Position numbers and translations under genes: made by a program. Source: Subsaxibacter sp. CAU 1640 (GTDB lineage: Bacteria > Bacteroidota > Bacteroidia > Flavobacteriales > Flavobacteriaceae). Taken from it: DNA of 64,000 bases. Positions within the stretch are counted from its first letter, which is position 1; each line of letters opens with the position of its first letter. Below are positions 42,614 through 51,795 of this stretch, one piece after another. The stretch covers positions 62,001 through 126,000 of the forward strand of contig NZ_JALNMI010000006.1 in assembly GCF_023156585.1 (NCBI RefSeq), written 5' to 3'. The notes below the pieces were generated by a model. It was not told the origin of the DNA. It did no database searches and was given only the letters and a program-made list of their open reading frames with translations.

Positions 42614-43501
42614 TTATTTCAACTTCTCCTTAAAAAACGCCACTGTACGCTCCCAAGCCAAGTCTGCGGCTGGTTTGTCATAACGCGGTGTTGTGGTGTT
42701 ATGGAATCCGTGGTTGACACCAGGGTAAAAATGAACGGTGTATGCCTTATCGTGTTCTTTTAAAGCGGCTTCGTAAGCAGGCCAACCTTCATTGACGCGT
42801 GTGTCGAGTTCTGCATAGTGTATAAGCAACGGCGCTTGTATCTGTTTGGTTTCTTCGGCTGTGGGCTGCCCGCCATAGAAAGGTACTGCCGCTTTTAGGT
42901 CTGGCACACGCACGGCCATCATATTGGATATCCATCCGCCAAAACAAAAGCCTACCACGCCGATGTTGCCATTACAACTAGGGTGCTTTTTAAGATAATC
43001 AAAAGCAGCAATAAAATCTTCGAGCATCTCGTTACGGTCGCGCTGGCGTTGCAGTTCACGGCCTTCGTCGTCATTGCCAGGATAGCCGCCCAACGGCGTT
43101 AAAGCATCGGGAGCAATGCTGATAAACCCAGCCAAAGCAGCCTGTCTGCCCACGTCTTCTATATACGGATTCAATCCTCTGTTTTCATGTACCACAATGA
43201 CGCCAGGCAGTTGTGCTTTTATGTTGTCGGGTGTCGATAGCAAGGCTTTGATAGTACCACCACCTTTTGGAGACTCGTAATTGACATAATCAGATGCCAC
43301 ACGTGGGTCGTCCTTGGGCACCAATAGCGTGGTGACATAATCGGGCGACATAAAGCTCAAGAGCGAGCCTACGGTGAGTCCGCCCACGGCATAGAGCGAC
43401 AGCTTTTCTACAAACTGCCGACGGGTGAGCTTGTTATGGGCATAATCGTCATAAAGGTCAAACACTTCCTGGCTGATGTCTTCTTTTTTGATGGGTTTCA
43501 T
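42614..43501 (-). CDS. Exported dienelactone hydrolase-like enzyme
   Basis: This 295-residue alpha/beta hydrolase has the Cys nucleophile in 'GVVGFCFGGWISN', the Asp in 'YAELDTRVNEG' and the His in 'GVNHGFHN'. The N-terminus carries 'TRRQFVEKLSLYAVGGLTVG', a twin-arginine signal, so it may be folded in the cytoplasm and exported by Tat. Dienelactone hydrolases cut lactones or esters; the substrate is unknown. It is last in a four-gene minus-strand run (PaiB, DUF2007, DUF486, this gene). Confidence 0.9.
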   Translation of the reverse strand: MKPIKKEDISQEVFDLYDDYAHNKLTRRQFVEKLSLYAVGGLTVGSLLSFMSPDYVTTLLVPKDDPRVASDYVNYESPKGGGTIKALLSTPDNIKAQLPGVIVVHENRGLNPYIEDVGRQAALAGFISIAPDALTPLGGYPGNDDEGRELQRQRDRNEMLEDFIAAFDYLKKHPSCNGNIGVVGFCFGGWISNMMAVRVPDLKAAVPFYGGQPTAEETKQIQAPLLIHYAELDTRVNEGWPAYEAALKEHDKAYTVHFYPGVNHGFHNTTTPRYDKPAADLAWERTVAFFKEKLK

Positions 43502-43557
43502 GGCTTGAGAATTTAATGTTCTACAAGTTATGAAATATTGAAGTGCAGAACAATAGT

Positions 43558-43926
43558 CTATTTCTTAAACATAAAATACACCGCCAAAACCAAAAAGATA
43601 AAAGAAATGATATGGTTGGTGCGGAAGGTTTCTGTTTTAAAGACCAATAAGGTAAAAACCGCAAAGACCGACAGGGTAATGACTTCCTGTAACACTTTAA
43701 GCTGAATAAGGGTAAATGGTCCGCCATTGCCCTTAAAGCCCATCTTATTGGCAGGCACTTGAAAGATATATTCAAACAAGGCAATTCCCCAACTGATAAG
43801 GATGATGGCAAGCAGTCCAAGCTTGCTGAACCATTTCCATTCACTGAACTTTAGGTGCCCATACCAGGCAATGGTCATAAAGATATTGCTCAATACCAAT
43901 AGACCGATGGTTGCAAAGGCTTTCAT
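43558..43926 (-). CDS. DUF486 (DMT-like) membrane protein
   Basis: This 122-residue protein has four membrane helices and the DUF486 pattern 'LSNIFMTIAWYGHLKF ... EYIFQVPANKMGF ... FTLIQLKVLQEVITLSVF'. The family is related to small drug/metabolite transporters; the substrate is unknown. It is in the run with the DUF2007 gene (gap 26 bases) and the hydrolase (gap 56 bases). Confidence 0.92.
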   Translation of the reverse strand: MKAFATIGLLVLSNIFMTIAWYGHLKFSEWKWFSKLGLLAIILISWGIALFEYIFQVPANKMGFKGNGGPFTLIQLKVLQEVITLSVFAVFTLLVFKTETFRTNHIISFIFLVLAVYFMFKK

Positions 43927-43952
43927 CGTTAAGACGTGCTACAACCTGACTA

Positions 43953-44162
43953 TTAGTACTTCAATGATTTTAAAATGGCCAATGCTTCTGCTTCGTCTTT
44001 AGCATCTACATAAATCTGTATCTCATCAAAGAGACCGATATAAGCCGAATCAGTTTTATCAACTTCATGATAGTCGATACCAGCTTCTGTAAGTGCATTT
44101 TTAAAACCCATGGCCTGAACTTGTGAGGTGCCATGATATACATTTTTTTTATCGTCTTCCAT
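43953..44162 (-). CDS. DUF2007 putative signal-transducing protein
   Basis: This 69-residue protein matches the DUF2007 family: 'GTSQVQAMGFKNALTEAGIDYHEVDKTDSAYIGLFDEIQIYVDAKDEAEALAILKSL' in content and length. The family has a ferredoxin-like fold and is thought to be a ligand-binding or signalling module. It follows the PaiB gene by 13 bases. Confidence 0.85.
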   Translation of the reverse strand: MEDDKKNVYHGTSQVQAMGFKNALTEAGIDYHEVDKTDSAYIGLFDEIQIYVDAKDEAEALAILKSLKY

Positions 44163-44175
44163 AGTATGTGTGTGT

Positions 44176-44775
44176 TTATATAGTAAATACGCTATCCAAA
44201 AATCTTTGGATGCTTTCTTGATTGGCTCGTATCAGTTCTGCACGAGCGTTGCGAATATCTTTTGGATTTTTATCCTGTGATAGTTTGAATTTGCCTTCCC
44301 AGTGGCTTATGGTTATTTCAAAACCCTTGATGTAATCGATAAGGGCATGCATACGTGGGTGGTCTAAGGGCAACTGAAATTTGTGGGTTGGAGCTTCCAA
44401 ATGTTCGGTCATGCTTACAATCGACTGTTTTACTGCCATGGGGTCGTCTATAGCCTGTACGGTGCCTTTAAGGTGTACCTTTACATAATTCCATGTGGGC
44501 AGTTGCGTAGTGCTGTAAATACTTGGTGAAATATAGCACTGTGGCCCTGAAAAAATAACGGTCACCTTGTGGCCATTAGCCATAAGTGCGGCCTGTGGAT
44601 TGTTGATGTCGATGTGACCTATCAATTTATTGTTGGCATAAATCAATGGTAAATGCGTCACCAAGGGCTCATCATCCTTCACCGAAATGACCGCGGCAAG
44701 CGGGTACGTTTTAATGACTTCTATAAGATGGTCTCTATGATCGTCTTGATGATGTGGTGGTGGATACATATTCAA
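44176..44775 (-). CDS. PaiB family FMN-binding protein
   Basis: This 199-residue protein has the PaiB pattern: 'YPLAAVISVKDDEPLVTHLPLIY', 'GHIDINNPQ', 'VIFSGPQCYISPSIY' and 'PTWNYVKVHLKG'. PaiB binds FMN-like ligands in a split-barrel fold and in Bacillus acts as a negative transcription regulator; activity here is unproven. It is the first gene of the run down to 42614. Confidence 0.93.
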   Translation of the reverse strand: MNMYPPPHHQDDHRDHLIEVIKTYPLAAVISVKDDEPLVTHLPLIYANNKLIGHIDINNPQAALMANGHKVTVIFSGPQCYISPSIYSTTQLPTWNYVKVHLKGTVQAIDDPMAVKQSIVSMTEHLEAPTHKFQLPLDHPRMHALIDYIKGFEITISHWEGKFKLSQDKNPKDIRNARAELIRANQESIQRFLDSVFTI

Positions 44776-44884
44776 TCAATGATTTACAATGAACAACAAA
44801 AACATAAGTGGTGATTAGAAATTGGACGTCATTATGCGTAATCTATCATTAACCATTAATTGGTAATTGTTCATTCTTCCTTGT

Positions 44885-45337
44885 TTAAACTCCAAACTGT
44901 CTTAAGTGATGGTCGAGGTGTTTGTATTGCATTTTGCCCCATTGGTCGGTAGTAAACTCTCCAAAGAACGGATGCTTGGGCCAATGCAGGTTGAGGTCTT
45001 TTTTCTGAAACTCGTTGATGCATTCGATAAGGCCTTCTTTTTCCTTTTGAAACGTATCAAATTCGACCACTTTAAAGTCCTTTACTGTGGGAATATTTTG
45101 TTTCCAAGGCTTATCATTATACATTTCAGATTTGTAAAATCTGAATATCAACCGCATAAAAGCATTGGGACTTTCAGTAAGCGTCATTCTACCATTGGCG
45201 ACCTTTAAAGGGCGTTGGCTATGGTTAAGCATCTCGGCCACATTCATTTTGCCCCAAAGCGGCTGCTTGTGCTCGTCTAGTTGATCGAGACGTTTTAAAA
45301 CCTCTTCATGAGTATCAGAATCAAACAAAGATTTCAT
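44885..45337 (-). CDS. DUF1569 (DinB-like) protein
   Basis: The start is taken at MKSLFDSDTHEEVLKRL; the frame extends 18 residues upstream. The 150-residue protein has the DUF1569 pattern 'LWGKMNVAEMLNHSQRPLKVANG' and ends with 'WGKMQYKHLDHHLRQFG', whose His residues could bind metal as in DinB-type four-helix bundles. The function is unknown. It diverges from radC with 54 bases between starts. Confidence 0.85.
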   Translation of the reverse strand: MKSLFDSDTHEEVLKRLDQLDEHKQPLWGKMNVAEMLNHSQRPLKVANGRMTLTESPNAFMRLIFRFYKSEMYNDKPWKQNIPTVKDFKVVEFDTFQKEKEGLIECINEFQKKDLNLHWPKHPFFGEFTTDQWGKMQYKHLDHHLRQFGV

Positions 45338-45391
45338 AATATTGCTATTAATAGTTTTGGTTCTGAAATTTACAATATTTATAGTTATCAT

Positions 45392-46090
45392 ATGTCAGAA
45401 AAAATGCCTTCTTTTTCCATCAAACATTGGTCGGAAGATGACCGTCCGCGGGAAAAGTTACTCAACAAAGGCAAGGATGCCTTGAGCGATGCCGAATTGG
45501 TAGCCATACTCATTGGGTCTGGCAGCCGTAATGAAAGTGCGGTAGATTTGTGCAAACGTATTCTGGCAAGCACCAATAACAATTTGAGCAGTCTAGGCAA
45601 GCTTTCCATTAAACAGTTGATGGACTTTAAGGGCATAGGCGAAGCAAAGGCAATCACCATTGTCGCCGCGATGGAATTAGGTAGGAGAAGACGAGGAGAG
45701 GAGGCGCTACAGTTGCATAAAATAGACTCGAGTCAGTCGGTATTTGAGCTCATGCAGCCCATCATTGGCGAACTGCCTCATGAAGAATTCTGGATTGTCT
45801 ATTTGAACAATTCAAACAAAGTCATTTTGAAAAGCCAATTGAGCAAGGGTGGCATCACAGGGACTTTGGTAGATGTGCGCTTGGTAATGAAAACTGCCAT
45901 TGAAGTGGGTGCCACGGGATTGATTCTGGCACATAATCATCCATCAGGAACCTTAAAACCTAGTGAAGCCGATAAGCAAATCACAAAAAAGCTAAAAACG
46001 GCATCAGAAAGTTTGGACATCAAAGTGTTGGACCACCTCATTGTGACAGAAAAGGCTTATTTTAGCTTTGCAGATGAAGGCTTGTTATGA
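45392..46090 (+). CDS. radC: RadC family JAMM protein
   Basis: The start is taken at MSEKMPSFSIKHWSEDDRPREKLL; the frame continues upstream without support. The 232-residue protein has an N-terminal HhH region (LSSLGKLSIKQLMDFKGIGEAKA) and a C-terminal JAB/JAMM domain with His181, His183 and Asp194 in 'HNHPSGTLKPSEAD'. RadC proteins are widely annotated in DNA repair, but the role remains uncertain. The gene stands alone. Confidence 0.95.
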   Translation: MSEKMPSFSIKHWSEDDRPREKLLNKGKDALSDAELVAILIGSGSRNESAVDLCKRILASTNNNLSSLGKLSIKQLMDFKGIGEAKAITIVAAMELGRRRRGEEALQLHKIDSSQSVFELMQPIIGELPHEEFWIVYLNNSNKVILKSQLSKGGITGTLVDVRLVMKTAIEVGATGLILAHNHPSGTLKPSEADKQITKKLKTASESLDIKVLDHLIVTEKAYFSFADEGLL

Positions 46091-46130
46091 TGAAATTAAA
46101 CTGTCACATCAATAGATAGATAAAACAACA

Positions 46131-46160
46131 GCAACTGCCCACTGAATACTGAATACTTAA
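46131..46160. repeat. ACTGAATACTGAATACT degenerate repeat
   Basis: 'ACTGCCCACTGAATACTGA' then 'ATACTTAAG' stand just before the next gene. They resemble the other short-period repeats in the window. Confidence 0.45.
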
Positions 46161-46164
46161 GACC

Positions 46165-47466
46165 ATGTTACTCGTCTACACCCATAAAATAACGCCACGC
46201 GTCAGCTATATCTTTAAACATATCTGCACACGTATATTGGGTATAAAGGTATCCTTAACGACCTCTGTCGAAGAATTTATTGCACACGATAGCTTAAAGA
46301 TGTCCTATACCAAACAACCGCTTGGCAATGAGTTCTTTATCCGTAGTCATGAGTTGTTGTATGAGCAAGGTCTATCAGATATCGATATACACGTACAAGA
46401 GTGGGAACATACCAAAGGGTTTTTTCCAACCAATGAAAAAAGCGGCTTGCCTTACGATATTTTCGCAGCGTCCTTTTATTTGTTGAGCCGTTATGAAGAA
46501 TATTTACCGCATGTTAAAGATGATTACGGTCGCTTTGTTGGCACCGAAAGTTTGGGCTACAAAGAAGGCTTTTTGCGTCAACCTGTTGTAGATATTTGGG
46601 CTTATCTTTTTAAAGATGCCTTGCAAGCGCTTTATGGTGAATATGAATTTCCAACACGAAAGTACAAGGTGCAGCCGATTATCGATGTGCCAATGGCGTT
46701 TTATTATGACCAAAAAGGTTTGTTGCGCACGTTTGGTGGCACTGTAAAAGACTTGTACAGATTACGATTGCGTCATTTTTATAAGCGCTATTTGGTGCTT
46801 GCAGGTTTGCGTCGCGACCCTTACGACACTTTTAAATGGATCATTACCAAGCAGAAACAATGCGATTTTAAGTTCATTGTCTTCTTTTTGATAGGAGATT
46901 ATTCCACCTATGATAAAAACATCAATATTAATAAAAAGGAGTTCGTAAGCTTGATAAAGTCGGTGGCAGACTATTGTAAGGTAGGGCTGAAGGTGTCCTA
47001 TTTTGCGTTGGATAGTTTTGAAGTCATCAAAAAAGAAAAACGAATGATGGAATCAGTAGTCAATTATGAGTTGGAAGCCAGCCGCAACTCGTTCTCTAAA
47101 CTCAATTTGCCTGAAACCTATCGCAACTTGATTGAACTCGAAGTGAAACAGGATTTCACCATGGGTTATATCAATCTTTTAGGTTTTAGGGCAGGTACCT
47201 GTACGCCATTTCAGTTTTATGATCTTGATTATGAAGTACAAACACCATTGCAAATCAATACATTTCATTTGTTTGATAGCGCACTGTTAAGCAAAGCATC
47301 GTTATTGGACAAAAAAGAAGAACTACAACGGCTTATGGATGAAGTAAAAAAAGTAAATGGTACATTTGCACCTGTATTTCACAACCATTCATTTAGCAAT
47401 GAAGAACGATGGAAGGGATTTAGGGAATTATTTTCAGACGTATTAGATTCAGTCAATGAAGCTTAA
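46165..47466 (+). CDS. Polysaccharide deacetylase-like protein with DUF7033
   Basis: This 433-residue protein has the DUF7033 N-terminal region (about 1-140, with 'NEKSGLPYDIFAASFYLLSRYEEYL') and a polysaccharide deacetylase-like C-terminal barrel ('QPIIDVPMAFYYDQKGL', 'FRAGTCTPFQFYDLDYE', 'FHNHSF'). The canonical Asp-Asp/His-His metal pattern is only partly visible, so the catalytic status is uncertain. No signal peptide is seen. It overlaps the following yjjG gene by 11 bases. Confidence 0.85.
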   Translation: MLLVYTHKITPRVSYIFKHICTRILGIKVSLTTSVEEFIAHDSLKMSYTKQPLGNEFFIRSHELLYEQGLSDIDIHVQEWEHTKGFFPTNEKSGLPYDIFAASFYLLSRYEEYLPHVKDDYGRFVGTESLGYKEGFLRQPVVDIWAYLFKDALQALYGEYEFPTRKYKVQPIIDVPMAFYYDQKGLLRTFGGTVKDLYRLRLRHFYKRYLVLAGLRRDPYDTFKWIITKQKQCDFKFIVFFLIGDYSTYDKNININKKEFVSLIKSVADYCKVGLKVSYFALDSFEVIKKEKRMMESVVNYELEASRNSFSKLNLPETYRNLIELEVKQDFTMGYINLLGFRAGTCTPFQFYDLDYEVQTPLQINTFHLFDSALLSKASLLDKKEELQRLMDEVKKVNGTFAPVFHNHSFSNEERWKGFRELFSDVLDSVNEA

Positions 47467-48145
47467 GCACATCAAGCATATTTTTTTCGATTTAGACCAT
47501 ACCTTGTGGGATTTTGACAAGAACTCTGCCTTGGCATTTGAGAAAGTCTTTTCCCTCAATAATGTTGAAGTGGACATCAGAAGTTTTTTGAATATCTATG
47601 AGCCAGTAAATCTAAATTATTGGAAACTCTATCGTAATGCCGAAATAGACCAGCAGCAGCTTCGTTATGGACGTTTGAAGGATACTTTTGATGCTCTGGA
47701 ATTTACTGTAGAAGAAGAGTTGATTCATCTGCTTTCTGAAGATTACATCACGCACTTAACCACATTTGACCATCTGTTTGAGGATACCATTGATGTGTTG
47801 AATTATCTACAGCCCAACTACCAGTTGCACATCATTACCAATGGATTTAGTACGGCACAAGAAAAGAAACTGACAGTTTCAAACATTTCACATTACTTTA
47901 AAACCGTTACAAATGCGGAAATGGCCGGTGTCAAAAAGCCCAATCCGATTATTTTCAATCATGCCTTGCAATTGGCAAATGCAAAACCAGCAGAAAGCAT
48001 CATGATTGGCGACAACTATGAAGCCGATGTATTGGGAGCCCTCAATGTGGGCTATGATGCGATTTTTTTCAATTATCGAAAAGATGAAAGTGAGCCACAT
48101 GTCAAACAAGTCTCGAAATTAATAGAGTTAAAAAAGTATCTGTAA
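47456..48145 (+). CDS. yjjG: YjjG family HAD nucleotidase
   Basis: This 229-residue HAD hydrolase has the nucleophile Asp12 and acid Asp14 in 'FFDLDHTLWDFD', the Ser/Thr motif 'HIITNGFS' and motif III/IV 'MAGVKKPNPIIFNHAL ... MIGDNYEADVLGALNVG'. YjjG-type enzymes remove phosphate from noncanonical pyrimidine nucleotides. It overlaps the deacetylase-like gene by 11 bases and is probably cotranslated with it. Confidence 0.92.
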   Translation: MKLKHIKHIFFDLDHTLWDFDKNSALAFEKVFSLNNVEVDIRSFLNIYEPVNLNYWKLYRNAEIDQQQLRYGRLKDTFDALEFTVEEELIHLLSEDYITHLTTFDHLFEDTIDVLNYLQPNYQLHIITNGFSTAQEKKLTVSNISHYFKTVTNAEMAGVKKPNPIIFNHALQLANAKPAESIMIGDNYEADVLGALNVGYDAIFFNYRKDESEPHVKQVSKLIELKKYL

Positions 48146-48167
48146 ATACTTTTAATGACTTCCTTAC

Positions 48168-48183
48168 GTTATGCATGCATAAC
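48168..48183. repeat. Perfect 16-base palindrome
   Basis: GTTATGCATGCATAAC is fully palindromic and lies 8 bases before the start of the lipoprotein gene at 48192. It could be an operator. Confidence 0.7.
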
Positions 48184-48191
48184 CAATCCAA

Positions 48192-48752
48192 ATGAAGGTA
48201 TCTAAATTTTTCGTGTTTTGTGCGCTCTTGAGCCTTTTTATGGCTTTTAGTTCCTGTGTAAAAGACAGCGTATCACTGCAAGAGGATTCTCTTGAGCCTT
48301 CAGCCATTATAACATCAGATGTTATTGTTTCTTCTTTGGAAAAGTCAGCATTTCAGCCTGATATCGATGTGAATGAATTTACAGTGTATTCCGATACAAC
48401 CTACCTTGAACAATTGGGATTCAATTATCTAAAAGGTGAATTGAATAAAATCAGTATGACCTTTTTGTTTAAAAACAGTTTGAACACAGATTTCAATGTT
48501 CAATTTGAATTTTTGAACGATTTTGATAAGCTTCAATTTTCTTTTCATACGCCAGTATCGGCAGGTTCAAAACTTCACCCTTCAAAAGTTGAAACTTCTG
48601 TGGTGATAGAAATACCAGAGTTGACAACTTTCAAGGAAGCTACAAAAATGATTTACAAAGTAGTGCCACAACCCAATGAAAAGGAAGTGATAATGGAAGA
48701 CGATGGCTCATTTGAGTTGTATTCTACAGCCACGCGTTATTTCAATCTATAG
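48192..48752 (+). CDS. Lipoprotein of unknown function
   Basis: This 186-residue protein has a lipoprotein signal with Cys22 (MAFSSC) and a Ser/Asp-rich linker. The C-terminal part is beta-rich ('FNVQFEFLNDFDKLQFSFHTP') and could be an immunoglobulin-like fold. I do not recognise the family. It is 46 bases downstream of yjjG behind a 16-base palindrome. Confidence 0.72.
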   Translation: MKVSKFFVFCALLSLFMAFSSCVKDSVSLQEDSLEPSAIITSDVIVSSLEKSAFQPDIDVNEFTVYSDTTYLEQLGFNYLKGELNKISMTFLFKNSLNTDFNVQFEFLNDFDKLQFSFHTPVSAGSKLHPSKVETSVVIEIPELTTFKEATKMIYKVVPQPNEKEVIMEDDGSFELYSTATRYFNL

Positions 48753-48839
48753 CCTTATACTTTTTTTGACCATTTGAAAATAGTTTTACGCTACAAAGCG
48801 TATCTTTACGATTCACAACATTTTTAATTTTTTTATCCA

Positions 48840-49685
48840 ATGACTAAAACGCTTTATATTCTTTCAGTCCTTTTTGTTGTTTCTTTCAGTTCGTTTTCAC
48901 AAAACAGCATTAATGATTATAAATATATTCTTATCCCAGAACAGTTCGAGTTCCAAAAAGAAAAGGATCAATATCAAATCAACTCGCTTGCAAAGTTTTT
49001 GTTCAACAAATACGGATACACTGCCTATATGGAAGGTGAGGATTTACCGGCAGATTTACATAATAACGGCTGTTTGGCTCTGTTAGCAGATGTAAATAAA
49101 GATAGCGGTCTTTTCAAAACAAAACTTAGGATAGACCTCAAAGATTGCAATGGAACAATTATCCAAAGTTCTAAAGTAGGGGAATCAAAAGAGAAAGAAT
49201 TTGCGAAAGCCTATAATTTGGCTTTAAGAGATGCCTTTGAGACGTTTCAAAATATGCCTTATGAATATCATCCAAACGAAGAAATTGTATCTAAATCTAC
49301 AGTAAAAGTAGCAACCGTCGAAGACAAAAAGCAGCAGCAAGAGATAGAGAGGTTAAAAGAGGAAATAAAATCACTAAAACAGGAACAGCAAAATATGGAG
49401 GTGAAGGAGGACATAAAAGTTATAGAATCCAAAGATGAGACAACAACTGTAACTATTCGAACCGATAACCCTTTAGATGCAATACTTTATGCACAACCTA
49501 TAGATGAAGGCTATCAGCTGGTAGATAGTACTCCAAAAGTGGTCATGCTATTGGTCAAAACAGGAGTGAAGGATGTCTTTTCTGTAAAAGAAAGTGATGC
49601 CATTGTTTACAAAAAAGATGATGTTTGGATGTATTCTAAAGACGGAAACATTTTAAGAGGAAAAGCGATAAACATTAAATTCTAA
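48840..49685 (+). CDS. Exported protein with coiled-coil segment
   Basis: This 281-residue protein has a signal peptide (residues 1-20, cleaved after 'SSFSQ'), a globular N-terminal part ('YILIPEQFEFQKEKDQYQINSLAKFLFNKYGY'), a coiled coil at about 155-185 (EDKKQQQEIERLKEEIKSLKQEQ) and a beta-rich end. I do not recognise the family. It is on the same strand as the lipoprotein upstream and overlaps rarA tail-to-tail by 4 bases. Confidence 0.72.
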   Translation: MTKTLYILSVLFVVSFSSFSQNSINDYKYILIPEQFEFQKEKDQYQINSLAKFLFNKYGYTAYMEGEDLPADLHNNGCLALLADVNKDSGLFKTKLRIDLKDCNGTIIQSSKVGESKEKEFAKAYNLALRDAFETFQNMPYEYHPNEEIVSKSTVKVATVEDKKQQQEIERLKEEIKSLKQEQQNMEVKEDIKVIESKDETTTVTIRTDNPLDAILYAQPIDEGYQLVDSTPKVVMLLVKTGVKDVFSVKESDAIVYKKDDVWMYSKDGNILRGKAINIKF

Positions 49686-50962
49686 TATCCATACTTATCC
49701 TTCCAACGTTGTCTTAAAAAATCCCGTAGAGCATTTTCCCTTTGATTGTTGCCTGGCGAAAATAATTGGGTATTTTTGATATTGTCAGGTAGAAATTCGT
49801 GTGCTATAAAGTTGTTTTCATAATTGTGAGCGTACTGATAGTTATTTCCATAGCCTAAATCTTTCATCAGTTTCGTTGGTGCATTTCTGATGGAAAGAGG
49901 CACCGATAAATCGCCAGTTTCCCGAACTAATTGTTGTGCTTTGTTAATGGCTTCGTAGGATGCATTGCTTTTAGGTGAGGTTGCCAAATAGATGGTACAT
50001 TGACTCAAAATAATCCGTGATTCAGGATTGCCAATAACCGAAACAGCCTGAAAAGTGCTGTTGGCAATAACCAAAGCTGTTGGGTTGGCATTTCCTATAT
50101 CTTCACTGGCCAAAATTAGCAACCGTCTCGCTATGAATTTCACATCTTCACCACCTTCAATCATGCGAGCCAAGTAATAAACTGCCGCGTTTGGATCACT
50201 ACCTCGAATAGACTTTATAAATGCTGAAATGATGTCATAATGCTGTTCACCTGTTTTATCGTACCGAACCATGTTGTTCTGAACACGCTCTTGAACACCG
50301 TCATTCGTAATGGTTATGTTTCCTTTCGGAGGATAGCTTGTGACCACCAATTCAAATACATTGAGCAGTTTTCTGGCATCACCACCAGATAATTGTATTA
50401 ACGCTTCAGTTTCTTTAAGGTCGATGTCCAATTTCGAAAGGATATCATCATCTTTGAGAGCACGCTTCAATAGTAGCTCTAAATCATGTTTCTCAAACGA
50501 ATTGAGAATATATACCTGACAGCGAGAGAGCAGTGCCGAAATTACCTCAAAACTTGGATTTTCAGTGGTGGCGCCAATGAGGGTTACCCAACCCTTTTCA
50601 ACCGCTTGTAATAGAGAATCCTGTTGCGACTTACTGAATCGATGAATCTCATCAATAAACAGAATTGGATTTTTACTAGTGAAAAGTCCGCCACTATGTT
50701 TTGCCTTTTCTATGACATCACGGACATCTTTGACGCCACTGTTGATGGCGCTTAACGCATAAAAGGGTCTGTTGGACTCGTTAGCAATAATATTTGCCAA
50801 AGTGGTTTTTCCTGTTCCAGGAGGTCCCCAAAAAATCATGGATGGAATGACGCCTTGTTTGATGTGTTGTGTTAGTACACCTCTGTCACCAACTAGATGT
50901 TTTTGGCTTACATAATCCTTAAGGTTTTTTGGGCGTAAACGTTCTGCTAAAGGCTCATTCAT
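49682..50962 (-). CDS. rarA: Replication-associated recombination protein A
   Basis: RarA is an AAA+ ATPase that acts at stalled replication forks. The 426-residue protein has the P-loop GPPGTGKT at residues 46-53, Walker B with Asp104-Glu105 ([10 protein letters not shown]), the sensor 'GATTENPSF', and a C-terminal helical region ('[36 protein letters not shown]') typical of RarA/MgsA. The length is normal. It diverges from the rhomboid gene with 86 bases between the starts. Confidence 0.96.
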   Translation of the reverse strand: MNEPLAERLRPKNLKDYVSQKHLVGDRGVLTQHIKQGVIPSMIFWGPPGTGKTTLANIIANESNRPFYALSAINSGVKDVRDVIEKAKHSGGLFTSKNPILFIDEIHRFSKSQQDSLLQAVEKGWVTLIGATTENPSFEVISALLSRCQVYILNSFEKHDLELLLKRALKDDDILSKLDIDLKETEALIQLSGGDARKLLNVFELVVTSYPPKGNITITNDGVQERVQNNMVRYDKTGEQHYDIISAFIKSIRGSDPNAAVYYLARMIEGGEDVKFIARRLLILASEDIGNANPTALVIANSTFQAVSVIGNPESRIILSQCTIYLATSPKSNASYEAINKAQQLVRETGDLSVPLSIRNAPTKLMKDLGYGNNYQYAHNYENNFIAHEFLPDNIKNTQLFSPGNNQRENALRDFLRQRWKDKYGY

Positions 50963-51048
50963 ATGGTAAAATTACAAAATAAGATGTGACAATATTTCAT
51001 ACAATTAACAATTGGTCGACATTTTGAAGGATTGTTTTAAATTTAAAT

Positions 51049-51795
51049 ATGGAAAATCAGCAACAGTTCAAATACTCAACAGGTGTTGTAGGCTATCCGA
51101 CGGCATTTGTAATGCTGATTTGGGTAGTTTTCTGGGCACAGGTTCGCTTTTTTCCAGAGATTAAAAATTTAGGAATTTATCCCAAAACATTCGAAGGGTT
51201 AAGAGGGATTGTTTTCAGCCCTTTTATTCATGGAGATATTCAGCACATTTATCATAATACCATTCCTCTTTTTATTCTCACCATGGCATTGTTTTATTTT
51301 TATCGAGACATAGCCTGGAAAGTAATCTTATATGGCATTTTATTGTCTGGTTTATTAACCTGGTTTATCGGAAGGCCTGCAAACCATATTGGGGCGAGCG
51401 GTTTGATTTATGTATTGGTCAGCTTTATATTTTTCAAGGGAATTTTAGCCAAACATTATCGCCTTGTGGCACTCTCATTATTGGTAATTTTTCTTTATGG
51501 TAGTATGATTTGGTATGTCTTCCCTGTGGAAGAAAAGATTTCTTGGGAAGGACATCTAGGAGGTTTGATAACAGGAATTTTATTCGCATTTATTTTCCGA
51601 AAGACAATTGCAAAACCAGAAAAATATGTGTGGCAACAGCCAGGTTACAATGAAGATGATGATCCGTTTTTAAAACATTTTGATAAAGATGGAAACTTTA
51701 TTGAGAAAATTGAGCCAGAAGTTGAGATTGAATCTGAAATACAATCAAATCAACCACCAAAGATTACTTATTATTTCAAAAAGAAGGAAGATTAG
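51049..51795 (+). CDS. Rhomboid family intramembrane serine protease
   Basis: This 248-residue protein has six membrane helices and the catalytic Ser117 in GASG with His169 in 'WEGHLGG'. Rhomboids cut membrane-spanning helices of other proteins. After the last helix a charged tail of about 55 residues (DDDPFLKHFDKDGNF) faces the cytoplasm. It overlaps the convergent rlmB by 4 bases. Confidence 0.93.
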   Translation: MENQQQFKYSTGVVGYPTAFVMLIWVVFWAQVRFFPEIKNLGIYPKTFEGLRGIVFSPFIHGDIQHIYHNTIPLFILTMALFYFYRDIAWKVILYGILLSGLLTWFIGRPANHIGASGLIYVLVSFIFFKGILAKHYRLVALSLLVIFLYGSMIWYVFPVEEKISWEGHLGGLITGILFAFIFRKTIAKPEKYVWQQPGYNEDDDPFLKHFDKDGNFIEKIEPEVEIESEIQSNQPPKITYYFKKKED

